A stretch of 64,000 nt of DNA from MAG-120531 sp038125995 (lineage in GTDB: Bacteria > Bacteroidota > Bacteroidia > Flavobacteriales > Flavobacteriaceae): positions 86,123-150,122 of the forward strand of contig JAYPEX010000005.1 of NCBI GenBank assembly GCA_038125995.1, given 5' to 3'. Shown piece by piece: positions 15,650-24,370 of this stretch. Numbering within the stretch: position 1 is the stretch's first letter; each line of letters starts with the position of its first letter. The notes below the pieces were generated by a model. The model saw only the letters and a program-made list of their open reading frames with translations. It ran no database searches and was not told where the DNA came from. The position numbers and the translations under genes were made by a program.

Positions 15650-15726
15650 AGCGCTTCATTTTTTCTGGCTGTATCTTTATCAAATCATTTAGTAAGATCT
15701 TTTTTTAGCACATTAAATAAATCATT

Positions 15727-17361
15727 ATGAGTATTACAAGAGAACCAAAACTTACAGTTTCTTTAAGGTCCATAGGGATCACTAGTGATAGTATTCATTA
15801 TCAAGATACCCCAGATCAATTAACTGAGGATGCGATAAAAAAGGATATGGGTTTTATTTCAAGTACAGGAGCCCTTACAATTCATACAGGTAAGTTTACA
15901 GGTCGTTCTCCATTAGATCGATTTATTGTAAAAGATCACACGACTAAAGATAAAGTTTGGTGGGGTGATATCAATATTCCATTTAGCGCTGCTAAATTTG
16001 ATGCGCTTTACGACAAAGTAGCACACTACTTATCTGATTGTGAAATCTATGTTAGAGACGCATATGCCTGTGCTGATGAAAAGTATCAAATGCCTTTAAG
16101 AGTGGTCACTGAATATCCATGGTCAAATATGTTTGCCTACAATATGTTTATCCGTCCAACAGCAAAAGAATTAGAGCATTTAAATCCAGAATGGACCGTT
16201 TTGAATGCACCTGGATTTTTGGCAGACCCTGCAGTTGACGGAACTAGACAAGAAAATTTTGCGATCATCAACTTTACCAAAAAGAAAATTATCATTGGAG
16301 GAACTGCTTATACAGGTGAGATCAAAAAAGGTATTTTCTCTGTGTTGAACTTTGTGCTTCCAGTATATCAAGAGGTGCTTCCAATGCACTGTTCAGCTAA
16401 CGTTGGAGAGGCTGGAGATACCTCTATTTTCTTTGGATTATCTGGTACCGGAAAAACAACTCTTTCTGCTGATGCTTCTAGAAAGCTCATCGGTGATGAT
16501 GAGCACGGTTGGACTAAAGAAAACAATGTTTTCAATTTTGAAGGTGGTTGTTATGCAAAAGTTATTGATTTATCTGCTGAAAAAGAACCTGAAATATTTG
16601 GAGCTATTAAAAAAGGAGCTATTCTAGAAAATGTCATCGCAGATGAAAATGGAGTGATAGATTATACAGATAGCAGTATTACACAAAATACACGTGTGAG
16701 TTATCCAATTGATTTTATTCCAAATATTCAAGTTCCTTCCATCGCTTCAAATCCAAAAAATATCTTCTTCTTAACAGCAGATGCTTTTGGTGTATTGCCT
16801 CCAATATCTAAGTTAAATGCCGCTCAAGCAGCCTATCACTTTATTTCTGGATATACTGCAAAAGTTGCAGGAACTGAGGCCGGTGTTATAGAACCTCAGC
16901 CTTCATTTTCAGCTTGTTTTGGAGCACCATTTATGCCGCTTCACCCTGCAAAATACGCAGAAATGTTATCCGAAAAAATGACTGCTGCAGGTGTAGATGT
17001 ATGGTTGGTCAATACGGGATGGACTGGAGGTCCCTACGGAGTTGGTTCACGTATGAAACTCGAATATACAAGAGCGATGATCAATGCTGCGATGCGAGGT
17101 GATTTAGGTCCATATGATTACGATCACTATCACATCCATTCTGTGTTTGGTACTGCTCAACCAAGATCATGTCCAGGAGTACCTGATGAAATTTTAAGCC
17201 CAAGAAAATCATGGTTAGGTGATGCGGGATCTTATTACGATGCTGCATTTAAATTGGCGCATGCCTTTAAAGACAACTTTAAGAAATTCGAGGCGGACAC
17301 TTCTGAAGAAATTAGAAGAGGTGGACCTGTTCGATATTCAAGAAAGACGACAATGTTGTAG
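15727..17361 (+). CDS. pckA: Phosphoenolpyruvate carboxykinase (ATP)
   Basis: A 544-residue ATP-dependent PEP carboxykinase, which converts oxaloacetate to phosphoenolpyruvate and CO2 in gluconeogenesis. The P-loop is Ser239-G-T-G-Lys243-Thr-Thr in FFGLSGTGKTTLSAD; the PEPCK-specific FNFEGGCYAKVIDL and the N-terminal HTGKFTGRSPLDRF are also present. Length is typical. The gene is monocistronic: a candidate CRP/FNR-type site lies upstream and a strong hairpin terminator follows. PckA fits growth on amino acids, glycerol or other non-sugar carbon, in line with the glp and pxp genes in this window. Confidence 0.97.
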   Translation: MSITREPKLTVSLRSIGITSDSIHYQDTPDQLTEDAIKKDMGFISSTGALTIHTGKFTGRSPLDRFIVKDHTTKDKVWWGDINIPFSAAKFDALYDKVAHYLSDCEIYVRDAYACADEKYQMPLRVVTEYPWSNMFAYNMFIRPTAKELEHLNPEWTVLNAPGFLADPAVDGTRQENFAIINFTKKKIIIGGTAYTGEIKKGIFSVLNFVLPVYQEVLPMHCSANVGEAGDTSIFFGLSGTGKTTLSADASRKLIGDDEHGWTKENNVFNFEGGCYAKVIDLSAEKEPEIFGAIKKGAILENVIADENGVIDYTDSSITQNTRVSYPIDFIPNIQVPSIASNPKNIFFLTADAFGVLPPISKLNAAQAAYHFISGYTAKVAGTEAGVIEPQPSFSACFGAPFMPLHPAKYAEMLSEKMTAAGVDVWLVNTGWTGGPYGVGSRMKLEYTRAMINAAMRGDLGPYDYDHYHIHSVFGTAQPRSCPGVPDEILSPRKSWLGDAGSYYDAAFKLAHAFKDNFKKFEADTSEEIRRGGPVRYSRKTTML

Positions 17362-17400
17362 TGTGACGTATTAGTGTTTTAGTTCATAGTTAATGAAAAA

Positions 17401-17430
17401 GACCAGCTGTGGAGCTGGCCTTGTTTTTTT
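17401..17430 (+). terminator. Intrinsic terminator of pckA
   Basis: CCAGCT (17403-17408), loop GTGG, AGCTGG (17413-17418), followed by CCTTG and seven T (17424-17430). It lies 40 bases after the pckA stop. Confidence 0.85.
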
Positions 17431-17435
17431 GAACT

Positions 17436-17459
17436 AAAAAAGGGCTTAAAAAGGCCTTT
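17436..17459 (-). terminator. Terminator of hemD (minus strand)
   Basis: Read on the minus strand, AAAGGCCTT and AAGCCCTTT form a 9-base stem with one mismatch and a TTT loop, followed by a T-run (complement of 17436-17441). It is placed just after the hemD stop and back to back with the pckA terminator. Confidence 0.65.
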
Positions 17460-17482
17460 CATATGGGATGATCAATCGACTG

Positions 17483-18223
17483 TTATTTGATTGATTTAAT
17501 ATAGTTTTGAATCGCCATAGTCATCGAAGGAGCTTCAGGAGTTGGAGCAGCAATATCTACTCTTAATTTCGCCTTTTTGGCAGCTTCAATAGTCGAGTTT
17601 CCATAAACGGCTATTCTTGTATTATTTTGTTTAAAATCTGGGAAGTTCTTAAATAAAGACTCAATTCCAGAGGGAGAAAAGAATACTAAAACATCGTAAG
17701 TAACATCACTGAGGTCAGAAAGGTCACTGATCACTGTTTTGTAAAAAATTCCTCTTTTCCAATCAACTCCTAATTCGTTTAAAGTTTCAGGAATGATAGG
17801 CTTTAATACATCAGAACTCGGAAGTAAGAATTTTTCGTCTTTGTATTTCTTAATCAAGGGTGCTAAATCCTTGAAAGTATGGGTGCCTACATAGATTTTA
17901 CGCTTTCTGTAGACTACGTATTTTTGTAAGTAATAAGCAACAGCTTCCGACATACAAAAGTACTTAAGTGTGTCAGGCACCTTAAAACGCATCTCCTCAG
18001 CTAATCTAAAGAAATGATCTACAGATTTTCTACTGGTCAAAATAATAGCTGAAAATTCTTTGAGATCAATTTTTTGCTGTCTTACTTCTTTCGCATCGAC
18101 TCCTTCAACATGAATAAAAGGTCTAAAATCAACTTTTACCTTTTCTTTCTCTATGAGTCTTGTATATGGTGAGTTTTCAACTTTGGGTTCCGGTTGTGAA
18201 ACTAGGATTGTTTTTACTTTCAT
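17483..18223 (-). CDS. hemD: Uroporphyrinogen-III synthase
   Basis: A 246-residue HemD-type protein that cyclises hydroxymethylbilane to uroporphyrinogen III in haem synthesis. The N-terminal MKVKTILVSQPEPKVENSPY, then DLKEFSAIILTSRKSVDHFF, LPSSDVLKPIIPETLNELG and YDVLVFFSPSGIESLFKNFP match the flavobacterial form. HemD sequences diverge strongly, so recognition rests on these lineage-typical stretches and the two-lobed length. It follows a DUF4271 gene by 6 bases, a common flavobacterial pairing, and ends before a hairpin terminator. Confidence 0.9.
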   Translation of the reverse strand: MKVKTILVSQPEPKVENSPYTRLIEKEKVKVDFRPFIHVEGVDAKEVRQQKIDLKEFSAIILTSRKSVDHFFRLAEEMRFKVPDTLKYFCMSEAVAYYLQKYVVYRKRKIYVGTHTFKDLAPLIKKYKDEKFLLPSSDVLKPIIPETLNELGVDWKRGIFYKTVISDLSDLSDVTYDVLVFFSPSGIESLFKNFPDFKQNNTRIAVYGNSTIEAAKKAKLRVDIAAPTPEAPSMTMAIQNYIKSIK

Positions 18224-18229
18224 AAATAA

Positions 18230-18886
18230 TTATGCAATCTTGAGATAATCAATAATGATCAATATGGGTGAAATTTCCAAGGCGCAAAGATACAGAATAA
18301 AATACAATATTTGTTTAAAAAGATGGTTTTTGTGTATTCGTAACGTATTTATGCAGCCAATCGCATATAGTAGCAAAAAGAGTGAAATGGTTGAATATAT
18401 GATAATAAGGTTGTGATTTGAGAGGTAAATCAATAAAAGGGAACTCAGTGTTAAAAGCCATGAGTTGAAACTCAAGATGCTTATTTTGAAAAATTGCAGT
18501 CTTCTTATAAGTTGATTTTCAAACACTTCTGATAGGAGTATTTGAGTCCAAGTCTTGATCATGATAAAGGCAGCAGTATAGATTGCTATTTGTAAAAACG
18601 ACAGTTCAAAATACAAATTCAAATCAGGAACTAAATTCGGAATAAGTAGGTATACAAATAAACTCAGATTGATCCAAGTTGTAATACTCATTATAAGAAC
18701 AAAGGGGTGTGTGAGCATTTTTCCTTTGTGAAAACTCAACAGATACTTTTGATTGATCAATACGTATTTAAATTGACTGTAGAGTTGAGGATATAAATAT
18801 TTAGACCAACTTAATAGTATTAGTGACCCCACCAGAAGTAATGCCATCCAGTCTTCCTGAAATACGGTCCTAAGAGTTGTGTCCAC
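18230..18886 (-). CDS. DUF4271 membrane protein
   Basis: A 218-residue membrane protein with about six hydrophobic segments and the N-terminal pattern LLLVGSLILLSWSKYLYPQLYSQ, typical of DUF4271, which often sits just ahead of hemD in Flavobacteriia. The function is unknown. A link to haem synthesis or membrane assembly can only be guessed from the conserved neighbour. It is divergent from the GT2 glycosyltransferase gene. Confidence 0.85.
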   Translation of the reverse strand: MDTTLRTVFQEDWMALLLVGSLILLSWSKYLYPQLYSQFKYVLINQKYLLSFHKGKMLTHPFVLIMSITTWINLSLFVYLLIPNLVPDLNLYFELSFLQIAIYTAAFIMIKTWTQILLSEVFENQLIRRLQFFKISILSFNSWLLTLSSLLLIYLSNHNLIIIYSTISLFLLLYAIGCINTLRIHKNHLFKQILYFILYLCALEISPILIIIDYLKIA

Positions 18887-18973
18887 TTTTAAATGTTCAG
18901 TCTATCGGTTGTAAATTGAATTCAAAATTACAAATTAATCCGCTCTAGAGGGCTTCTTCTTCTCCCTAATTGT

Positions 18974-18981
18974 TATTTTTG
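18974..18981 (+). promoter_or_regulatory. Probable promoter -7 box of the GT2 gene
   Basis: TATTTTTG matches TAnnTTTG and lies 14 bases before the start codon at 18996, which leaves only a very short leader. Confidence 0.5.
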
Positions 18982-18995
18982 TGGAAATTTGACTT

Positions 18996-19724
18996 ATGTC
19001 CAAACGTCTGGTAATCATCCCTACTTATAATGAAAAGGAAAATGTTGAAGCCATCATTAGATCGGTTTTTTCATTAAAGATTCCATTTTCAGTGTTGATT
19101 GTGGATGATCATTCTCCAGATGGTACTTATAATATAGTCAAAGAACTTCAACAGGAATTTACAGATCGTCTTTATTTGGAGGTCAGAAAAGAAAAAGAAG
19201 GATTGGGAAAAGCCTATATTCATGCATTTAAATGGGCTCTAGCTAGAAATTTTGACTATATATTTGAAATGGATGCTGATTTTTCTCACAATCCTGAAGA
19301 TTTAATACGTTTAAATAAGGCCTGCGAGTTAGGTGCAGATGTGGCAGTTGGTTCGAGATATATCAGAGGAATTAACGTTGTCAATTGGCCACTTAAGAGG
19401 ATCTTTTTGTCATTGGGAGCCTCCATCTATGTGAAATTAATAACAGGGATGAGAGTTCAAGATCCAACAGCTGGTTTTGTGTGTTACCACAGAAGTGTTT
19501 TAGAGGCCATAAATTTAGATCAGGTGAAATTTGTAGGCTATGCATTTCAAATTGAAATGAAGTTTAAAGCCTATAAAAAGAAATTTAAGATCAAAGAAGT
19601 CTCTATCGTATTCAAGGATAGGGAAAAGGGTTATTCTAAAATGTCCTCATCGATTATTAAAGAGGGAATTTTGGGTGTAATTCAATTAAAATTCAAAAGT
19701 ATATTTAATAAAGAGAATTTTTAA
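18996..19724 (+). CDS. Polyprenol monophosphomannose synthase-like GT2 glycosyltransferase
   Basis: A 242-residue family 2 glycosyltransferase without membrane segments. VIIPTYNEKENVEAII opens the nucleotide-binding fold, followed by Asp37-Asp38 (VDDHSPDGT), the metal-binding Asp93-A-Asp95 (EMDADFSHNP) and VAVGSRYIRG. The overall pattern fits dolichol/polyprenol-phosphate mannose or glucose synthases, which charge a lipid carrier for envelope glycan or protein glycosylation. The exact sugar is not known. It overlaps the dihydroorotase start by one base, so it is first in a three-gene operon. Confidence 0.9.
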   Translation: MSKRLVIIPTYNEKENVEAIIRSVFSLKIPFSVLIVDDHSPDGTYNIVKELQQEFTDRLYLEVRKEKEGLGKAYIHAFKWALARNFDYIFEMDADFSHNPEDLIRLNKACELGADVAVGSRYIRGINVVNWPLKRIFLSLGASIYVKLITGMRVQDPTAGFVCYHRSVLEAINLDQVKFVGYAFQIEMKFKAYKKKFKIKEVSIVFKDREKGYSKMSSSIIKEGILGVIQLKFKSIFNKENF

Positions 19725-21058
19725 TGGGAACGTATTTACTCAAGAATGGAAAACTAGTAAATGAAGGTCGTACAAACGAGGCTGATATATTGATCAAAGG
19801 AGATCGAATTGAACTGATTGGAGTTGATTTGAGTTCAGATTTGGCAGAGGTGATCGATTTAAACGGATCCTATGTGTTTCCTGGAGTGATCGATGATCAG
19901 GTTCACTTTAGAGAGCCTGGACTCACTCATAAGGGTGATATTTCTTCGGAGAGTAGGGCTGCTTTAGCTGGAGGTGTTACCTCGTTTATGGAGCAACCCA
20001 ACACCAATCCCCAAACAGTCACTATTGAGCGTTTGGAAGAAAAAATGGCCATGGGTGCAGCTCATTCTTTTGTGAACTACTCTTTTTTGTTTGGAGGAAC
20101 CAACGATAATTTAGAGGAATTGAAACGGTTGGATCCAAAAGCAACTTCAGGTGTTAAACTGTTTTTGGGATCTTCCACTGGAAATATGCTAGTCGATGAT
20201 GAAAAGGTAATCGAAGGTATTTTTAAGGCAACACCACTTGTTATCTCAGCACATTGTGAAGACGAAGGAACCATCCGTAGAAATTTAGAGGCTGCAAAAG
20301 AACAGTACGGAGAGGCAATTCCCATGGGTATGCATTCAGAGATACGATCTGCTGAGGCCTGTTATCTATCTTCCTCAAGAGCGATAGAGCTCGCAAAACA
20401 AACAGGAGCTCGATTACACGTATTCCATTTATCGACAGCTATTGAAACAGCACTTTTTTCTAATGATATCCCTTTAAATGAAAAGAAAATAACTGCTGAG
20501 GTTTGTTTGCATCACCTGTGGTTTAGTCATGAAGATTACAAAGAAAAAGGGAGTCTCATTAAGTGGAATCCAGCTGTAAAGTCTGCTCAAGACCGAGAAG
20601 GTTTATGGAAGGCACTATTGGATGATCGAATCGATATTATTGCTACTGATCACGCTCCTCATACGATTGAAGAAAAGAACAATCCCTATTTGACTGCTCC
20701 ATCGGGTGGACCACTTGTTCAACACTCCCTAGTTGGGATGATGCAAAAACACGAGCAAGGGCTTATTTCACTTGAGCAAATCGTTCAAAAGATGTGTCAT
20801 AACCCAGCAATATTATTCGATATAAACGATAGAGGATACCTCAGAGAAGGTTATTATGCGGATATCGCTATCGTAGCTCCCAACTCAAAGTGGATGGTGT
20901 CCAAAGAAAATATTGCCTATAAATGTGGTTGGTCTCCTTTTGAGGGAGTCGAATTTTCAAATCGTATAACTCATACTTTTGTCAATGGACATTTGGGATA
21001 TCAAAACGGAATATTTTCTGAAAATAGAAACGCCAAAAGACTTCAGTTTAACAGATGA
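19724..21058 (+). CDS. Dihydroorotase (Bacteroidetes type)
   Basis: A 444-residue amidohydrolase of the class I dihydroorotase type, which would convert carbamoyl-aspartate to dihydroorotate in pyrimidine synthesis. Visible active-site elements are Lys145 (SGVKLFLGS, expected to be carbamylated), His177 (ISAHCEDE), His235 (LHVFHLST) and Asp309 (IATDHAPH). The N-terminal metal motif, normally HxH in DxHVHxREPG, reads DDQVHFREPG, so the first histidine is replaced by Gln59 while His61 is kept. I recall this variant in other Bacteroidetes. It still looks catalytic, but metal binding at one site may differ. It overlaps its neighbours on both sides. Confidence 0.88.
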   Translation: MGTYLLKNGKLVNEGRTNEADILIKGDRIELIGVDLSSDLAEVIDLNGSYVFPGVIDDQVHFREPGLTHKGDISSESRAALAGGVTSFMEQPNTNPQTVTIERLEEKMAMGAAHSFVNYSFLFGGTNDNLEELKRLDPKATSGVKLFLGSSTGNMLVDDEKVIEGIFKATPLVISAHCEDEGTIRRNLEAAKEQYGEAIPMGMHSEIRSAEACYLSSSRAIELAKQTGARLHVFHLSTAIETALFSNDIPLNEKKITAEVCLHHLWFSHEDYKEKGSLIKWNPAVKSAQDREGLWKALLDDRIDIIATDHAPHTIEEKNNPYLTAPSGGPLVQHSLVGMMQKHEQGLISLEQIVQKMCHNPAILFDINDRGYLREGYYADIAIVAPNSKWMVSKENIAYKCGWSPFEGVEFSNRITHTFVNGHLGYQNGIFSENRNAKRLQFNR

Positions 21059-21504
21059 AACGATTCGTTGTAATAGGGCTTTGTCTATCGGTTTTTGCAT
21101 GTTCAACTCCTGCAGTTGAAAAGCCAGATCCTTTATTGGAGAAAGAACAGATGGTCGCTATTCTTTACGATCTTTCAATTCTTAATGCTGTTTCTGACTC
21201 TAAAAAGGACTATCTAAAACAACGAAATTTAGTTCCCATCAAAACGATATATCGTTGGTATGGAATAGATAGTCTTATTTTTGCTCAAAACGATTTTTAC
21301 TACGCATCGAAGCCCAAAGAATATCTTGAAATCTACAAAAAGGTGAACGATAGTCTTGAAGCGACCAAAGAGGTTTATGATGAATTGGTGCGTCAAGAAC
21401 TTTTAAAACGAAAGGACTCTGTGGATAATTCTAGAAAAATAGATTCGTTGACTCCTGTGTTAAAAGCACCTCCTAAAAGGCCTCCAATGCGTTCGAATCA
21501 ATAA
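21055..21504 (+). CDS. DUF4296 lipoprotein
   Basis: A 149-residue lipoprotein with Cys16 in LSVFACS. The body matches DUF4296: KPDPLLEKEQMVAILYDLSILNAV, then YGIDSLIFAQNDFYYASKPKEYLEIYKKVNDSLEA, split by a loop. The last part (about 120-149) is basic and proline-rich. The function is unknown. It starts inside the dihydroorotase stop (ATGA overlap). The GT2-dihydroorotase-DUF4296 order recurs in Flavobacteriia to my knowledge. Confidence 0.85.
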   Translation: MKRFVVIGLCLSVFACSTPAVEKPDPLLEKEQMVAILYDLSILNAVSDSKKDYLKQRNLVPIKTIYRWYGIDSLIFAQNDFYYASKPKEYLEIYKKVNDSLEATKEVYDELVRQELLKRKDSVDNSRKIDSLTPVLKAPPKRPPMRSNQ

Positions 21505-21536
21505 AAGTGTATATTTACTAAACGAAACTTTTATAT

Positions 21537-22490
21537 ATGAAAATAGCTGTTGTAGGTCCTATTCCAAGAGATACGATTATTACTCACAGAGATGAAACGA
21601 TTTATAAATACGGATGTGTAAGTCATCCAACAATTGCAGTAAGTAAATTAATCGAGACTCAAGGGGAGGTCATTCCGGTTGCACATGTTCACCAATCAGA
21701 CTACGATGCTATCATAGAAGTCTTTGCTCCTTATTCTAATATCAACACGAAATATATTTCTGACACTTATGATCAAGGAACGGTCGTAGAGTTGAATTTT
21801 ATCGATCAAAACAATCGATTAGAAAAACAACAGAGCAATATGCATCCCATAGAACCTGAGGATATTGAATCCATAGAAGCAGATGTTTTTGTATGTGTTC
21901 CAATCACTGATTACGAGGTTCCAAAACAGACGCTTAAAGCCATGAAAGCTAAAGGAAGTCAAGTGATATTTGATGCTCATGGTCCTACTTCTTATGTAGA
22001 TAATCAGGGAAATCGACTTCGTTGTCATTGGGAAGATATGGATCAGTGGCTTCCCTTTATCGACGTGCTTAAAATGAATTTAGAAGAATCGCTCTATTGT
22101 CATTTTGATTCATCAGCTCAAATCGATTACGATTCAGAAGACCGATCTCATTTAGACGATTTTGCAAAGAACGTTTTGGATGCTGGGGTTGCATTCCTCT
22201 ACGTAACCTTGGATAGTGATGGCTGTAATCTTTACTTTAAAAATGAAGACGGTAGTATTCAAACGACCTTTATTCCATCCTATGAAGTACAAGATGTGAT
22301 CGATACCACAGGATGTGGAGATTCATTTGCTGGAGGTTTAGCCTTCGGTTTTGCTGCAACTGCAGATGCAGTAATCGCAGGTCAATACGCCAATATTTTA
22401 GGTGCTATGAGAACTCAGGGTAAAACCTTTGAGGTTTTTAAATCAAAATCGGATACGGATCAAATGATCGCTGATTACTACAACAACTAA
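21537..22490 (+). CDS. PfkB family carbohydrate kinase
   Basis: A 317-residue ribokinase-fold sugar kinase. The C-terminal signature DTTGCGDSFAGGLAFGFA is complete, with the catalytic base Asp262 in Gly259-C-G-Asp262. The N-terminus VVGPIPRDTIITHRDETIYKYGG-like region lacks the usual double-glycine start but keeps the family layout. It phosphorylates a sugar or sugar acid with ATP. It opens the gluconate operon (2 bases before gluconokinase), so substrates such as 2-keto-3-deoxygluconate, a ketogluconate or a pentose are possible; the sequence does not decide. A TATATTTA box lies at 21510-21517, upstream of its start. Confidence 0.85.
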   Translation: MKIAVVGPIPRDTIITHRDETIYKYGCVSHPTIAVSKLIETQGEVIPVAHVHQSDYDAIIEVFAPYSNINTKYISDTYDQGTVVELNFIDQNNRLEKQQSNMHPIEPEDIESIEADVFVCVPITDYEVPKQTLKAMKAKGSQVIFDAHGPTSYVDNQGNRLRCHWEDMDQWLPFIDVLKMNLEESLYCHFDSSAQIDYDSEDRSHLDDFAKNVLDAGVAFLYVTLDSDGCNLYFKNEDGSIQTTFIPSYEVQDVIDTTGCGDSFAGGLAFGFAATADAVIAGQYANILGAMRTQGKTFEVFKSKSDTDQMIADYYNN

Positions 22491-22492
22491 GC

Positions 22493-22969
22493 ATGGCTCA
22501 ACTCATCGTTATCATGGGAGTTAGTGGTTGTGGTAAAACTTCAGTTGGAACTGCTCTAGCTGATTTGATTTCACTTCCTTTTTTTGATGCGGATGATTAC
22601 CATCCAATTGTCAATAAAAACAAGATGCAGGCGGGTATTCCCTTGGAAGACAGTGATCGCATTCCTTGGTTGGAGCGATTGAACAGTTTGTGTCAATCAC
22701 ATTTAAAATCAGGATTGGTATTGGCTTGTTCTGCGCTTAAACAATCCTACAGAGACTTATTATCAAAAGAGATTCAAATAGAATGGGTATATTTAAAGGG
22801 GAGTTTTGAGTTGATTTCTCAAAGATTAGAAGCGCGTCATCATCAATATATGCCATCAAGTTTATTACAATCACAATTTGATACCTTAGAGGAACCAAAG
22901 GAGGCGATAGAAGTTTCAATCGATCAAACTATTGAATCCATTGTCCTTCAAATAACAGAACAACTATGA
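22493..22969 (+). CDS. gntK: Gluconokinase
   Basis: A 158-residue GntK-type kinase that phosphorylates D-gluconate to 6-phosphogluconate. The P-loop is Gly9-V-S-G-C-G-Lys15-Thr16, and DADDYHP, IPLEDSDRIPWLERL, SALKQSYRDLL and HHQYMPSSLLQSQFDTLEEP are diagnostic for the family. Length is normal. It lies between the PfkB kinase gene and gnd, overlapping the latter by 4 bases (ATGA). Its product is the direct substrate of the next enzyme. Confidence 0.96.
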   Translation: MAQLIVIMGVSGCGKTSVGTALADLISLPFFDADDYHPIVNKNKMQAGIPLEDSDRIPWLERLNSLCQSHLKSGLVLACSALKQSYRDLLSKEIQIEWVYLKGSFELISQRLEARHHQYMPSSLLQSQFDTLEEPKEAIEVSIDQTIESIVLQITEQL

Positions 22970-24369
22970 AATCAGAAATAGGTCTTATTGGACTTGGAGT
23001 CATGGGGACTTCACTTGCTCGAAATATCGCGCGAAATAACTTTTCCATTTCATTGTACAATCGCTATCTAAAAGGAAGCGAAGAAGGGGTTGCTCAAAAA
23101 AAAATAGACCAATATGATGAGTTGCGTTCTGCAAAGGGATTTGAAGAGCTATCAGCCTTTGTCAATTCAATTCAGCAGCCGAGAAGGATTGTCTTAATGC
23201 TTACTGCTGGAGATGCTGTAGATCAACTGATTAGTCAATTGGAACCGCTTCTCGATTCCGGAGACTTGATTATCGACGCAGGAAATTCTCACTACAGCGA
23301 CACCGAGAGAAGAAATGAATTACTCGCTCATAAGAATTTACTCTATTTAGGACTTGGAGTTTCTGGCGGTGAAGAAGGAGCTCTAAATGGTCCTTCTTTG
23401 ATGCCTGGAGGATCTCTTAAGGCTTATGAATTAGTCAAAGACTTACTCGATTCTATTGCTGCTAAAACATCGGATCAACAGTCAACCGCTGCTTATGTTG
23501 GCAATGGAGGAGCTGGGCATTTTGTGAAGATGGTTCACAATGGTATTGAATATGCTGAAATGCAACTCATTGCAGAGTTTTTTCAAATCATGCATCAGGC
23601 AATGGCGATGAACTACGATCAAATTGCTGCTGTTTTTGAAGCGTGGAATCAAAGCGATCAAAAGAGTTATTTGCTTGAAATTTCCGCTGCTATATTGAGA
23701 ACCAAGGACGATCAAGGATCTATCATCGATCGCATCTTAGATAAAGGGGCACACAAAGGAACAGGTTCATGGTCTTTAATCGCTGCTGCAGAATTAGGAC
23801 AGGCTGCTACGATGATTTCTTCAGCTCTTTTTAGTCGGTATACTTCCTCTAAAAAGCGATATCGAACGAAACTGTCAGAGCTTTATAATACTACAAATAA
23901 ACAAGTAGAGCTTTCTGTTGAAGATTTAAAGGCGACCTACCGATTTGCTCGTATTATGAATCACCATCAAGGATTTTCACTGATTCACGTGGCCTCTAAA
24001 AAGAATAACTGGGATATTGATTTAGCGTTGGTGTGTGGGCTTTGGACCGAAGGATGCATCATTAAATCGGATTTGTTATACCAATTACAACCAATTCTAC
24101 AAAGTCATCAATTACCATTGTCAGATTCATCCATCGTGGAACTGATTCAAATGGATCGACCACATGTGGAAAAGTTGTTGTCATGTTTGATTCCTACAGA
24201 TGTTCCAAGTCTTTGTATCACTAATTCCTTTGAGTTTTTCAAACAGATGCTTCAAGAACAATCATCGGCTCATATGATACAGGCTCAACGCGATTACTTT
24301 GGTGCTCATGGATTTGAGCTCAAGGGAGATTTAACAGGAGCTATACATCACTATAATTGGAATAATTAA
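22966..24369 (+). CDS. gnd: 6-phosphogluconate dehydrogenase (decarboxylating)
   Basis: A 467-residue long-form 6-phosphogluconate dehydrogenase yielding ribulose 5-phosphate, CO2 and a reduced nicotinamide cofactor. The N-terminal dinucleotide motif is Gly9-L-Gly11-V-M-Gly14; the catalytic stretch GNGGAGHFVKMVHNGIEY carries Lys188 and Glu195; and GGEEGALNGPSLMPGG is typical. Together with gluconokinase and GntP it forms a complete path from external gluconate into the pentose phosphate pool. zwf and the lactonase are not adjacent. It ends one base before gntP. Confidence 0.96.
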   Translation: MKSEIGLIGLGVMGTSLARNIARNNFSISLYNRYLKGSEEGVAQKKIDQYDELRSAKGFEELSAFVNSIQQPRRIVLMLTAGDAVDQLISQLEPLLDSGDLIIDAGNSHYSDTERRNELLAHKNLLYLGLGVSGGEEGALNGPSLMPGGSLKAYELVKDLLDSIAAKTSDQQSTAAYVGNGGAGHFVKMVHNGIEYAEMQLIAEFFQIMHQAMAMNYDQIAAVFEAWNQSDQKSYLLEISAAILRTKDDQGSIIDRILDKGAHKGTGSWSLIAAAELGQAATMISSALFSRYTSSKKRYRTKLSELYNTTNKQVELSVEDLKATYRFARIMNHHQGFSLIHVASKKNNWDIDLALVCGLWTEGCIIKSDLLYQLQPILQSHQLPLSDSSIVELIQMDRPHVEKLLSCLIPTDVPSLCITNSFEFFKQMLQEQSSAHMIQAQRDYFGAHGFELKGDLTGAIHHYNWNN

Positions 24370-24370
24370 G

